This document shows positions 1 through 11,213 of a stretch of DNA of 64,000 nucleotides, in pieces. The DNA comes from Schizochytrium sp. TIO01. Its lineage: Eukaryota; Sar; Bigyra; Thraustochytrida; Thraustochytriidae. The stretch lies in contig SMSO01000031.1 of NCBI GenBank assembly GCA_004764695.1, positions 4,263,048 through 4,327,047 of the forward strand, in the 5' to 3' direction. Position numbers and translations under genes: made by a program. How positions within the stretch are numbered: position 1 is the first letter of the stretch; each line of letters starts with the position of its first letter. The notes beneath the pieces are model-generated. The model saw nothing but the letters and a program-made list of their open reading frames with translations. It made no database searches and was not told where the DNA came from.

Positions 1-2
1 CT

Positions 3-3000
3 GCCTTAGTTGGATTACTACAGCGGCGCTTTGGTGCTGAAAGAATTTACACATTTTCCGGGGATGTTTTAATCTCTGTGAACCCTTACAAAACGATTTC
101 TAATCTATATACAATGGACAACTGGGAAACACATGGGCCTCATGTTTATGCGGTGGCCAAAAGGGCACTGGATGGCCTTCCGGCAAGCCAGGCCATTCTC
201 GTTAATGGTGAGAGCGGAGCAGGTAAAACTGAGGCTACAAAACGTATCCTCAATTTCCTGGCCGCGCTTAGCCAACACACAAGTGAAAGTCTTCCGGCGA
301 AAATCATGACCAATAGCAATCCAGCCCTGGAGGCTTTTGGCAATGCAGTGACGATCCGCAACGATAATTCTTCTCGTTTCGGAAAGTATGTTAAGATCTG
401 GTTTGATGAAGCTAAGAATCTGCGAGGTATTTCTATGCATCAGTTTCTGCTGGAGCAGAGTCGATTGATCTCTCATGCAAATGGCGAACGCAACTATCAT
501 ATTTTCTACCAGCTTATAGCTGGTGCCCGGCAATATGGGTGGAGTGATTTGCAGCTGCATGCAGGATCGCAAGCTTTTTCGATCCTTCGTTGTGATAATG
601 TTGAAGGCCTTGACACCCGCGATTTTGAAGATTTTGAGGCTACAGTAACCTCTTTGAAGGACCTGGGCATCGGAGCTGCTCAAATAAATTCTATATGGCG
701 TCTCTTGGCAGGCTTATTACACCTTGGTAATGTTGAGTTTGTTCCTTCTAAGCAAAAGGAAGAACATGCAACGTTAAGTGAGTCGGCGAAGAAAACACTT
801 GCGGTGGCATGTTCGCTCCTTGGCATCAATGGTGCAGATATTGAACGCGTACTTTTACAGCGGTCAATCGGAGGGAAATCCTCCGTGGTGACTATCCCGT
901 TGTCAGTCACAGAAGCTTTCCAGTCCCGGAACGGTTTTATCAAGACGGTCTACTCTCGCACATTTGCATGGATTGTAGAACAAACGACTCATCATGATCA
1001 GGAGTATAGTGATGCGTCCACTCCTTCTTCGATTGGCATCCTTGACATTTTCGGATTTGAAGTGCTAGAACAGAACTCGCTTGAGCAGCTATGTGTAAAC
1101 TTTGCCAATGAGGAGCTGCAGCGGCTATTCAACTGGCATGTTTTTGAACTCGAAAAATCACGATATGCTGCAGAGGGTATTAGTTGGGATGTTAAGGCAT
1201 GTTGCGATAATCAAGAGCTACTTGCAGCGATTCGCCAATGCTTTACCCTTCTAGAAGAGCAAGGTAGACTAGGTGCCCGGGCATCTGACCAAAATCTGAT
1301 TGCGCAACTCGACCTTGGCGACCTTGTGAAGCGGGATCGTGTTGCAGCTTCGGATCAATTCATTGTAAAGCACTTTGCTGCTTCCGTTACATACAAGATT
1401 TCAGGTTTTCTTGAAAAGAATAATGACGCCTTACAGGCAGATCTCAGCGACTTCCTGGTAGCGAATGCCTTTGTAGAGAGTTTTCTAGCACAGCAACTCT
1501 TTCCAAGGCCCGATGAACAAGCAGAGCATGAATTAGCGCTGTCAACAGGGGGGCGTGGTCGCCGCCAGGCACGCAAAATGGCGTCTATCAATAGTGTATC
1601 AAGTCGCTTTCGTGGACAAATGGCAAAACTTGTGGAGGACCTGCAAACAACACAGTTACATTTTGTTCGATGTGTCAAGCCCAACATGCATAAGAACATG
1701 GATGATTGGGATACAGGGCTAGTTGTGAATCAACTTCGGCACCTCGGTGTTATGGAGGCTGTCCGAATCCGTCAAGAAGGCTTCCCCGTGACCGTGAGCT
1801 TTGAGGATATGGTAGAGAATTTTGGAATGCTCTTGTCCGAGTCTGCATTGCATGAGCTATCTATGCGTGAAGCAGCAGAACTGATCCTATCCAGTGCACT
1901 AGGCGAGACTTCGAAGGGTTTTGGCTGGCAAGTTGGCACAAATGATCTCGTGTTTATGACCAAAGCTTCCCAGAAGGCATTGCAACATGCCAAGTACGAG
2001 GATACGCGTCGACGTGAGGAACTCGCGCGCATTGAACGTGAGATTGCTTTGATGAAACAGATCGCTTTGGAGAGACAGCTGCAACAAGCTCAGGCAGAGG
2101 TGGAGGCAAAGGCACTAGCAGAAGCTGAAGCAAAGGAAAAGGCTCGCAAAGACGCCATAGAGGCTGCTGCAGCTGCAGCAGTTGCAGATGCAGAAGCTAA
2201 AGCGGAAGCAGAAGCTAAGGCTTATGCTCTTGCTCAAGCAGAAGCCGAATCTAAGGCTGCGGCAGAAGCTGAAGCCAAAGCCAAGGCTGCGGCAGAAGCC
2301 AAAGCTAAGGTAGAAGCTGCCGAACTTTTAGCAGCTGAAGAGGCCAAGGCTGCAAGTGAAGCTGCCAAGAGACAAGAAAATGCTATTTGCATCCAATCTT
2401 GGTGGCGAATGATTACATTGAAGCACCAGATGGATAAAATTTTGCAGGCCCGGGGCCCCTGGCAGGATGTACTTGAGCCAAATGAGGCTGCGTTGTTGAG
2501 TTCATTTGTAGTGCATAGTTCTGAGAGTGAGATTGTGCGTCGCCTTGGCTTATCCAAGTTTACTGTGCTAGATCGCTTCTTACGTTCGAAGAAGAGACGG
2601 GGCTTAATTCTCACAACAAGCCCTCAGCCACGCTTGCTTCTTGTCGATCCCAATGGTTCGCGTCTCAAAGTCGTAGCATCCCAACAACTTGACCCAAGCT
2701 GTACATGGGTACATCTTGTTGACGAAAAAACATTTGACATCTCCTTTAAACCAGAGGAAGCTGGTGTCACCGGTACATCAGCAAAAGAATGGTCTTTTAC
2801 AGATATCCTGGGGTGTTCAACACCGTGGGCAAAAGCTATGGCAAGGCCGCAGACTGTTAAGGAGTTGATGAGTACCGGTGGGAGGGCTACTCGACTTGCT
2901 TCCACAGCACCAATTTTATGGCAAGGCTCACTGAAAAAGTATGCTATCCGCTCGAAGCGAAATCGGCGAGTACGTTGGTTTGTTTTACAAATGGATGGGG

Positions 3001-3239
3001 ATGAAGCACAATTGCTGTGGTACAAGACCCAGAGTCAGACAAGCCCTCAGGGTGCACTTTTGATTTCTAAGTCAACCGAGATTTGTGACGGTGACTCCCC
3101 CTCATCATTTGTGGTTAAGAGTCCAGTTTTGCCAGTTGATGGATTACGGCTTGAAGCGAGTAGCGAAAGAGATGCAAAACGATGGCGAACACGTCTCCAG
3201 TATGCACAGTCTTGCTCACTTGCTGAGATGTCATTGTAA
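3..3239 (+). CDS. Unconventional myosin heavy chain, 5'-truncated by the window edge; motor, Ala/Glu/Lys helix, IQ motif, two PH-type domains
   Basis: ATP-driven actin motor. The frame is already open at the window start; translation from base 3 gives the conserved IYTFSGDVLISVNPYK block, so the true N terminus lies outside. Numbering residues from base 78: P-loop GESGAGKT at 44-51 (207-230), switch I NDNSSRFG at 95-102 (360-383), switch II DIFGFE at 323-328 (1044-1061), and FVRCVKPN at 529-536. About 115 residues rich in Ala, Glu and Lys (650-765) follow the converter and look like a single or coiled helix. One IQ motif (CIQSWWRMITLKHQ, ~771-784) comes after this helix, not directly after the converter. 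Residues ~793-890 resemble the PDK1-type PH domain (W..fl, KKRRGLILTTSPQPRLLLVDP). A standard PH domain occupies ~945-1045. The two PH domains suggest phosphoinositide membrane targeting (inference). No intron is visible. I do not assign a myosin class. Confidence 0.95.
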   Translation, partial: ALVGLLQRRFGAERIYTFSGDVLISVNPYKTISNLYTMDNWETHGPHVYAVAKRALDGLPASQAILVNGESGAGKTEATKRILNFLAALSQHTSESLPAKIMTNSNPALEAFGNAVTIRNDNSSRFGKYVKIWFDEAKNLRGISMHQFLLEQSRLISHANGERNYHIFYQLIAGARQYGWSDLQLHAGSQAFSILRCDNVEGLDTRDFEDFEATVTSLKDLGIGAAQINSIWRLLAGLLHLGNVEFVPSKQKEEHATLSESAKKTLAVACSLLGINGADIERVLLQRSIGGKSSVVTIPLSVTEAFQSRNGFIKTVYSRTFAWIVEQTTHHDQEYSDASTPSSIGILDIFGFEVLEQNSLEQLCVNFANEELQRLFNWHVFELEKSRYAAEGISWDVKACCDNQELLAAIRQCFTLLEEQGRLGARASDQNLIAQLDLGDLVKRDRVAASDQFIVKHFAASVTYKISGFLEKNNDALQADLSDFLVANAFVESFLAQQLFPRPDEQAEHELALSTGGRGRRQARKMASINSVSSRFRGQMAKLVEDLQTTQLHFVRCVKPNMHKNMDDWDTGLVVNQLRHLGVMEAVRIRQEGFPVTVSFEDMVENFGMLLSESALHELSMREAAELILSSALGETSKGFGWQVGTNDLVFMTKASQKALQHAKYEDTRRREELARIEREIALMKQIALERQLQQAQAEVEAKALAEAEAKEKARKDAIEAAAAAAVADAEAKAEAEAKAYALAQAEAESKAAAEAEAKAKAAAEAKAKVEAAELLAAEEAKAASEAAKRQENAICIQSWWRMITLKHQMDKILQARGPWQDVLEPNEAALLSSFVVHSSESEIVRRLGLSKFTVLDRFLRSKKRRGLILTTSPQPRLLLVDPNGSRLKVVASQQLDPSCTWVHLVDEKTFDISFKPEEAGVTGTSAKEWSFTDILGCSTPWAKAMARPQTVKELMSTGGRATRLASTAPILWQGSLKKYAIRSKRNRRVRWFVLQMDGDEAQLLWYKTQSQTSPQGALLISKSTEICDGDSPSSFVVKSPVLPVDGLRLEASSERDAKRWRTRLQYAQSCSLAEMSL

Positions 3240-3693
3240 TAGGACATAAAATATACACAACCATTTTATATTATATGCATTTAAAGTCATTTACCAACCT
3301 CATGCTTATCTGACACCTGATTACCAACGAGGCGATGTAATTCTTACGTCTGCCTATACAACAATTAGTTTTCAGTATTCCCCCTACTAGAAGTCTCGCT
3401 CCTGTGAATATGAAGGAGTGTGCTCGACTACTGAGAAAGTATTCATACCAGGTTGTGGAATCCATTGAAACATGTGCATACTGATTTAAAGGTCATTGTC
3501 TAGGTTTGGTCTGGCCTTTAACAAAAGAAGCAAAACTTGCATTGTTGGAAAGATTTTCTTACAAGGAGTCAAAAAGATATGTATAGTGGTAAAGAAGGAT
3601 CTATGTATATATATCTAACTAGAGATTGCAAAAAGGCAGCGTCAGCCTACCGGGCAATAACAAACAATAGCAGCTAAGAAAGTAATTGACAGG
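3240..3693. other. Intergenic space between convergent genes
   Basis: Both flanking genes end here, so this must hold the 3' UTRs and poly(A) sites of the myosin (+) and the HSF (-). I see no further gene, repeat or RNA in it. Confidence 0.7.
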
Positions 3694-4941
3694 TTATGCG
3701 CGGACTTGCTGCGCAGGGAGTGGGGATGCCTTGGCGAAGCGCTTATAGGCGCGGAATGCCCGCTGGATTTGGGGAAGCGAGAGCTCCTCGGAGAGTTCTT
3801 CGGAGTCCTGGCTGTTGACGGCTTTGTGAAGAAAGCCGAGTACTTTGGAAACAGATTTTGGGTCAAGCTCGGTTGCCTGAGCAACAAGATCGGCAGTGGT
3901 CTTTGGCACAGCATCGCGGTTTTCGGATACAGTGTTTTCGGACTCGCGCTGGTCCTGGTTTTGCGCAGCCATGAGTTCACGGTAAATGAGGTCAGCCTCT
4001 TCACCGAGCTCAAAGTCACCGAGGATCTCCAGGTCAGCCTCGCCCTCTTCAGTCGCGGTTTCCTCAAGATCAAGAGGTTCAATGTTGGAGCAGAGCTCTC
4101 CGAACGAGGCCGCCCGGGACAGGGGTACTGCTGGCTCGGTCTCCATTTTGTTGCTGTTGTTGATGGGAGCGTTTTCACTGTCATTGATACTCCGCGGTGT
4201 TGAAGAGGTGTGGTTCTCCTTGGGTGAAGGAGTCACAGGTTGTGTTATTGCCACAGGTGCGGAATTGTTCTGGGCGGGCGTGGGGGAATTTGTAGCACTT
4301 GTGGCAGATGAAGCCGGGGAGGCCTGTTGACCAGAAGCAGCAGGTGCAGGAGAGCGCTGCGTGATTTTGGTGGCCTCGGTATCAGGTGCTCCTGCGGTGC
4401 CCTGGATGATGCGGGAGCGCTTTCTTGAGGCTCCGCCGGCCTTGGCGGCTACCTTGACGGACTCCTTGCCGTCGACAGAGGAGGTAGCTCCTCGAGTGAT
4501 GGATACAATTCCAGCGTCGTCAAGCACATTGAGAACGCTGTCGAGCTGAGTGCGGAGGTCCTCAACGACCCCCTGCAAGTGGGCCACCTGGGACTTGAGC
4601 TGTTGAACTTCGACCTGTGTAGCGGTCATCTGGGCATCTGCGCGGGACTTGCGCCTGATGTCTGAGAGTAGCTCAGGCCTGTCGCGGCGGAAGTTTGGGT
4701 GAGTAAAGCTCCATGCACCAGTCTGGGTCTCGAGTTTGCGGAATCCGTAAAAGTGAAGTTGGCGCACAAATGTCTGGAGGCTACCCTTGTAGAACTTCTT
4801 GAGGGCTTGTTCGAACTTGTCTGAGTCCTTCACGACGTACGCATCACCATCTTCAGTCCAGGTGGAGACGTCCTCAGGAATAGTTTCTGCAATTTTCTTG
4901 AGCTTCTGCAAGAATGGTGGCAAGACAGTTACTGCCGCCAT
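3694..4941 (-). CDS. Heat shock transcription factor (HSF family), 415 aa
   Basis: Sequence-specific activator expected to bind GAA/TTC heat shock elements in the nucleus as a trimer. DNA-binding domain at residues 8-99: PPFLQKLKKIAE opening helix, recognition helix SLQTFVRQLHFYGFRKL at 54-70, then W.FTHPNFRRDRPELL and DIRRK. The wing loop between FRKL and the Trp is short, as in plant HSFs. The usual Asn of RQLN is His here. Residues ~108-140 form heptads (VEVQQLKSQVAHLQGVVEDL), the oligomerisation coiled coil. A Ser/Pro/Ala/Asn-rich linker and an acidic stretch (EETATEEGEADLE region, ~290-325) follow, a likely activation segment. The start is the first ATG on this strand, seven residues before PPFLQK. 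The frame remains open a further 98 codons upstream without an ATG, so a longer N terminus by splicing or non-AUG initiation is possible. It converges on the myosin gene. Confidence 0.93.
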   Translation of the reverse strand: MAAVTVLPPFLQKLKKIAETIPEDVSTWTEDGDAYVVKDSDKFEQALKKFYKGSLQTFVRQLHFYGFRKLETQTGAWSFTHPNFRRDRPELLSDIRRKSRADAQMTATQVEVQQLKSQVAHLQGVVEDLRTQLDSVLNVLDDAGIVSITRGATSSVDGKESVKVAAKAGGASRKRSRIIQGTAGAPDTEATKITQRSPAPAASGQQASPASSATSATNSPTPAQNNSAPVAITQPVTPSPKENHTSSTPRSINDSENAPINNSNKMETEPAVPLSRAASFGELCSNIEPLDLEETATEEGEADLEILGDFELGEEADLIYRELMAAQNQDQRESENTVSENRDAVPKTTADLVAQATELDPKSVSKVLGFLHKAVNSQDSEELSEELSLPQIQRAFRAYKRFAKASPLPAQQVRA

Positions 4942-5235
4942 ATTGCCTTTTCTGTGGTGGGTGTTCTGGTGCTGCGGGCGAGCCTGTTGTTGCTCCTCGG
5001 GCTGCAAGTCCGCGAAGCTGTTATCGTCCAGCTCCTCGTCCCCTTCCCAGTCGACGAGCTCGTCTTCTTCGAGCAGCTGTCGCTGTCTCTTGCTGTTCTT
5101 CTTGTGCAGCTGTTCAAGCTGCTTCTGCTTGGAAACCTTGGAGTTCGTTTTCGCTATAGGTGCGACTCTGTTACACTCGCCGCTGAGTTGCGACGATTTC
5201 TTGTAAAAGAGAGGGCTAGCTAGCTTTCTCGCTAC
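4942..5235 (-). other. In-frame, ATG-less open leader of the HSF gene
   Basis: Directly upstream of the HSF ATG the same frame stays open for 98 codons, to a TAG at 5236-5238. It contains no ATG in any frame of this strand. The translation is hydrophilic and protein-like: a Lys/Gln-rich part (KQKQLEQLHKKNSKRQRQ) then an acidic part (EEDELVDWEGDEELDD). It is either 5' UTR, a coding exon joined to an upstream ATG exon, or a non-AUG extension. The sequence alone cannot decide. Confidence 0.45.
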
Positions 5236-7111
5236 CTAGCAAGCTTGTTGTTCACTTGGATCCAGAACTGCGGCTGACCGTCGACTTCAAACGGTCCGTA
5301 TCTCCTGCAGAAGCACAAGCTTTTACAAGAGCTGCTCAAGCTTCAAAAAACCCAACAACAAAAGAAACAAGAGAAACGAGAAGAAGATATCCGTCACTCG
5401 CGCTCCACAAGTCCGACGAGGCGATAAATGAATAGATAGATAATAACAGCGATCTCAACAGCCAGAGATCGAAAGGGCCTGGATACTAAAAGTAGTCAAC
5501 GGACGACGATAAGCCTCTCCTCGAGGTCCTCGTTGCCGCTTCTTTTCCCGTTTAGTTAGCTTAGCTGCCTAGCTGGCTTGCTGCGTGCCTCGCTTCTGGT
5601 GGCGTCCTCCTCTGGTCGTGCCGTGCTAATTAATCAATCGGCTGGGCGCTGTTGTCTGTCTGTCTGCCTGCCTGCCTGCCTCTGTGTCGTCTGTATGTCT
5701 GGCTGACTCTGGCGATCGATGTGATTCAGGTTTACACAGACAGAGGGCGGAAACCTTTGGAGAGAGGGGGAGAAAGCGAGACAGAGAGAAAGAGAGAAAG
5801 AGAGGGAAAACTAAACTAACAGAGAAAGAGAAAGAAAGAAAGAAAGAGAGAGAAAAGGAAAAAGGACAGTCAGTCAATCAGCCGCAAGATCCTTCTCGCG
5901 AGGGAGGAACCGTTAGCGGCGCTGAGGCTCTTGCTGGCGGCGGGGCGCCGGCGGCTGCTGCGGAGCGGGGAGAGGGCTCGTGTGGCCGGCGATCGCCGCT
6001 GGGCGCAGGAGTGCAGGCCTCGCGAGGGCCCAAGGCGAGAGCGAGCGGGATCCAAGGCGAGAGCGAGGGCGGGCTATCTGTCTGTCTGTCTTTCTTTCTT
6101 TTTTTTTTTTTGATTTTTTTTTAAATCAAAAATTATTTGATGTACTTTTATTCTCTTTTTATGCTCAGAAAAAGAACTAAAAATTAAGTTTGAACTTTTT
6201 GGAGGGATATTCTATTTCATGTAATCTAATTTTAAAAACATCTTTTCGTAAGATTGGGAGATGATTCTCCGATACTTTGTTTATTTTCTCGAGTTTTCTT
6301 TCAATTCTTCGTGTTCTGACCGTCTGTCTTCTGTCTGTCAGATTGATCCAAACGAAGACGATCCAAGCAAAGCCTTCTGCTCCTCGAAAGGGCTGTTCGC
6401 CAAGGTCTACAAAACTAGAGAGTTTCCTTCCTCGCAGATAACTTGAGAGCTTTCAGAGGCTTCCAAGGTCCAAAATGCAGGCCAACTTCCTTCAGAGAGT
6501 GCCTTCTACTCTCTTCTTCCAGACGCCTTCTACACTCACTCTCCCTGAGTTTGCGATGCTTTTGTATATATATAATAAGAGCGTTTTAATCTCATTTTCA
6601 TTTATTCGCATTCATTAATTATAAAATGTTTCTATTTTTATTTTTAATATTTAATATTTATTTACAAATAATAATAATAAAAAACTCAACTAAAAAGAAG
6701 TCAATGATTTTCCAACTGATTCTTTCTGTATATGGCAGCGCGCTCTGTTTTCGATTTTCAGAGCTCCAATAACAAGGGCGCGCACGTTTTCTGTCTTTCT
6801 TCCTTCCTTCCGTCATCCTTTCTTTCTTCTTTTCGTATCCATATGCATCATCTGTCCTTTGGAGACTTGATTTTCATCTTGGTTTTATTTATTATGCAAG
6901 CAAGCATGCAAGAAGGCGCACATTTCCAGTACCGGAGAAACTGCTGGCCCGGATAAATCAGTAAATCAGGGTCTCCCCACGGCTCCCTTATGCTCAAGCT
7001 GGCCAGCTTCTCCGCCCCTCTCAGCGCAGCCCCGCAGCGCTCTCACACGCGCGCAGCCCCCCTCTCAGGTCGGTTTCTCCGCCACTGCGCAGGGTGGGCT
7101 CGTCTCCAGAG

Positions 7112-7143
<32 letters not shown>

Positions 7144-7510
7144 CGCGCTTGTGCATCGCTTCTTCTTTCTGCTGATCCTTTACTTTTTAAAAAGTTTAGC
7201 TTTAACTTGTTCTCGTTGTTCCTGCTTTTGTGTTCACTGGTTTCTTCTTCGATCCTTCATTTCTGAAGAAAACAACGACAGAGCCTGTGCAAAGAAAGCA
7301 GAGGAGAGAGCGCGGGTGGGTTTCCCCTCTCAGCTCGAACACAGCCCCCCTTTTAAATAAGCCAGCCATGATCTGAGGTGACCGACGACTCGGGTCATCG
7401 CACAGCGCATTTCCCCGACATGAATCGACCAGTTCATTTGATTGATAGGCAGAGAAAAGATGAGCTTCTTGAAAATAAATGCAACAAAGATCAAGGCCCA
7501 ACTTGAAGTG
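5236..7510. other. HSF upstream region and start of the first gene desert: CT/GA tracts and a T-rich island
   Basis: No convincing gene. It holds TGTC/CTGC repeats (about 5656-5682), a purine-rich GA/GAAA tract (5751-5860), a GC-rich stretch (5890-6070), a T-rich island (6080-6260), a second AT-rich island (6590-6700) and a (GA)n tract (7121-7143). The HSF promoter should lie in the first few hundred bases, but I see no clear TATA box. A possible 3' splice site at 6341 is treated under findings. Confidence 0.5.

Positions 7511-7590
<80 letters not shown>
7511..7590. repeat. (GATA)n microsatellite, about 20 perfect copies
   Basis: Eighty bases of uninterrupted AGAT/GATA. The reading frames across it are open only because the repeat lacks stops in some frames. 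Confidence 0.98.
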
Positions 7591-10500
7591 GCCCAAGTGC
7601 CTGACAGAGCGCCCATGTACGAATGTATGTATGTACTTACTCATGGCGATGCCATCGCGGCGGAAGAGCGCAATCAATCGCTCGCTTTGCAAGATCCTGT
7701 TGAGCAAGTTGATACACACAATCGCTCCCTTTTGATACACAGGTTTGGAGGTGTGTTCGCTCTTTTATCTTTCAGAGTTTGTTGTTTACAACAGCAATAA
7801 TAATATTAACAACCAGAGCCATAGCACAAGACAGTCATAATTATGTTTCGAAAAGTGGTATTTTGAAGAATAATCAATTTTTCAATCAAAAAGAAGACAC
7901 AGAGCAGAAAAGACTCTGAAAAGCCTCAGCTCTCGACCTTTCTTCCCTCCTTCTTCTCCAATGAGCGACGTCCTTTCTCCTGTTTCTTCTGGAAGAGGGC
8001 CTTCCTTCCGGTGGCTCTCTCTCCCTCAGCTCAGTATCGGCGTGCCTCTCTACTGCCAAGTAGGTGGGCCTAGCCGAACAGAGAGAGCAGCAAACCGATT
8101 GATGACAGCGGGGAACAAAGAGGATGGGAAAAAAACAGCCTCTCGCAATAATTGCGGTGCGGAGCGATGCGAAGCTGCATTTCTTTGTTTTGATGGCACT
8201 CCCTCTCCCTCTTCTGTGCAGACTGCAAAAGAGGCCGCTCCACTCGCTCACTCTTCGAAAGCCTGAGCGGCTACGCTGATGATCTTGATGGGCACAAACC
8301 CGAAGAAGAAGCCAAACAGACAACAGACAAACAAACAAACAGACGCGCTGTCATTTTCATTAACATATGTTGATTGAAAGAATAAAACTATCTATCTATC
8401 TATTTTGTTTGTTGTTGTTGTCATTGATCTTTTAATGATAAAAATGAACGAAGAGAAGGTGAAGGAGCGTTGAGATCGCCAGCAGCTGCAACAGAGAGAG
8501 GCCTAAGGAGGAGTTAAGTGTGCAGCCTCAACCTGCTTCTGGCGACTTTGGAGGAGTTGTGGTGTTTTATGCGCATAAAACGGCAGATAAGTCACAGATG
8601 AAAAGGAAGCCGCAAACATCGGCGTGGCAGTATTGCATTATTATCTTTTCTTTTCTTTTAATTCTTTTTTTTTTTTAAATTTTTATAAAATAAAATCTTT
8701 TAAATATTAATTTAAATGTTTTCTAGTTTTTAGTTTAGTGTTCTTGCGATTTCCCCGAAGGAAGCCGCCTTGTTCGCCGTCGGCCTCGGCGAAACTCTGC
8801 GGAACGCGAGGCAGCGAGTCGCCGATCGATTCTTCATTCGTTGAAAAACCCATTCACTCAGCTCCTACTCAGTCTCAGCTCTTCGAGCTAGCCAGTAGTC
8901 CTAACTGAATTGGCACTATGTCAATTCAATTCAATAATTCAATTCAATCACAATTCATCGATGTGTACCGCATCGCGATCGGAAGATTTTCAAATGGTCT
9001 TCATTTTAAAAATTAAGATGAAAAAAAGAAAGAAAAGAAAAAAAAGAGCTAATAAAAGGCGCAAAGCCCATGTGCCTAGCTAGCACCACCACTACCACTC
9101 CTCCTAGCACCTCGTCAGCACTGAGAGCGGAGGCTCCATCATCGTTCTATCCGCGCTCAGCTCGAGAACGTCGAGAACGTCGAGAACGTCGAGGAGAGAA
9201 GAGAAGCAGCCAAAAGCCGCCTTCGCTTCTGCTGCTCTCGCGATTTGTGAGGACAGAACGGTCGCTGGTGTGGGCCTGGTAAGAGCGGAGGCCTCTCGTG
9301 AGATCCCCATTGCGCCGGCCAGACTGGTTTCTCTCCACTCCAGCCTGCTGTGTTTGACCATGGATAGATAGAACAGGCAAGAGCGAGCATTCATCACCAG
9401 TAAGTATCCTGGCGGCGCAGGCGTTCTTTCCGCGTTCTCTCGGCGCGCCTTCCTTCTGCTTCGCAAAGGAAGGACTTGGAAAAAGAACAACTAGCTCCAG
9501 ATCTTCCTATCTTCCCTTCGAGGCAGGCAAACCAAACCGTCCCCTCAGCAGGCCCCTCTGGGAGGGGACGCCTAAACGCCCTTGCCTCCCCTGCATACAC
9601 TGGCGTTTACGCCCCCCTCGAGGCGGTCGCTTTTCATCAGTGCAGGCCCCTCTCACGCGGCCCCTTCGAATACGGCGCCGCAGAGAGGGCGCCCACTGGC
9701 AAGAGCTCAGGTGTCTGAGGGGGCCCCGCCCTCCCATGGCCACTATGCGGCGCAGTCTGCCGCAGGAAGGCGCGGCAATAAGAGCAGTAAGTAGCAGGCG
9801 CAGGGAGAGGGCCTAATCTTTAACCGCCGCAAACGTGCCGCGTGCCCCCCTTGGCCACCTGGAAGCGTAGCCGGAGAGTTTACGCTGTCGCGCCAGGCGC
9901 GCCTGCTTGCGCCGATGATGCGGCCTCATTTCTGCCTAGCCCACAGAGGGGCTCCAGACTGCCCGCCTCGGGGGTCACGGTGGGCCTTTCTTGAGATTCA
10001 TTAAGTCTGCCGGTGCCGCAGCCGCCGCTCCTCTCGGAGTAATCGCGCAGTCTTTGCGATGATGAGCTTTGATAGATACTAGTAAATGAAAAACCTTATC
10101 TTCACATTAAAAAAACAGATAAATAAATACAATTGAATAAATAAGTGAAAAAGGTTATTAGGCTCAAGTTGGTTTTCGTTATTTATTTGAATGAAAAACA
10201 TGGAAAAGTAGAGTGAAAAAAGAAAAAGAAGGAATGCAGCTATTGAAAAGGGATCAAATGCAATGCAGGAGATAGTTTTGCCGACGATGTCCTAAGGCGA
10301 GTACGCTAAGCACGCTGTCTTTAGCGCCCCGCTGTTTTAAGTTTTCGAACTGCCGCGCCTTCCTCCGCTTACCCCTTCTTTTCACGAGCTACGATCATCC
10401 ATATGCATCTGCCACGCGAAAACGTCTCCAATCTTTTAATCTTTTGTTTCTAACTTTATAAAAGCAGCTTCTTTTTCTCCTCTTCAAAGAAACAAATTAA

Positions 10501-11046
10501 AGAAAAAGTTAGCTTTTGACTTTATTCTGCGATATGTTTAAAGTATTATCAATAACAATAGTAATTAACAATGATAATTATCAAGAGCAGCGGTAAAAAA
10601 GATGCCTCGAATGGCGAGGATGGTTTTCCCGAGCGCTGTTATGATACGAAAGAAGGCCACCAGGCCCGTTCTCTGACGCGATCCTGAGGCGTATTCTCGA
10701 GATTGGCTTCGGCAGGAGGGTCTCTCTGTGTCTGGGAGTCGTTTGAGTCGAAGGGTGCGCGGCCTCTTTTCTGCTCACGCTGGATTGATTGATTGATTGA
10801 TTGATTGGCACCAGAAACCGATCAGCCACGGCGGAGGAACTATATTTGGGTAGGTAGGTAGGTAGGTATGTATCCATCTATCCATCCTCCTGCAAAGGTC
10901 CCCGGAGACCGCTGATCTGTTCTTTCGAAAAAGAAGATTGTTGGGCAAAACTTGAAGCTCAAAGCCAAAGCTCTTGCGTGCGAGTCCACTCACGTTACAC
11001 GCGGAGTGCTTCGAAAGCGCTCCTGGCGCAAAGAGGCAATGGATCT
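7591..11046. other. Gene desert, GC-rich with AT-rich islands and short tandem repeats
   Basis: No reading frame here looks like a protein. Visible elements are an AT-rich island at 8640-8740, three copies of the 9-mer TCGAGAACG at 9162-9191, a strongly GC-rich block at 9400-10050, AT-rich islands at 10080-10215 and 10440-10580, a short (GATT)n at 10784-10806 and a GTAG repeat at 10851-10868. Confidence 0.5.
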
Positions 11047-11213
11047 ATGATGAATCAATGAATAATTGAATGAATGAAGAATTGAATAATTGAATAATTG
11101 AATAATTCAATGAATAATTCAATAATTCAATGAACAATTGAATAATCGAATGAACAATTGAATCATTGAATGAATGATTAAATGGATGAATGAATGAATG
11201 AATGGATGGATGA
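11047..11213. repeat. Imperfect TGAAT/GAAT-rich tandem tract
   Basis: About 167 bases built from GAAT, TAATTGAA and TGAA units with variants. It grades into GGATGAAT at the right end. It looks like a decayed tetra/pentanucleotide array. Confidence 0.85.

Noticed and set aside
105-683. Long minus-strand open frame opposite the myosin motor
   Set aside because: Antisense shadow of a conserved motor domain; it starts at a non-ATG codon and has no domain of its own.
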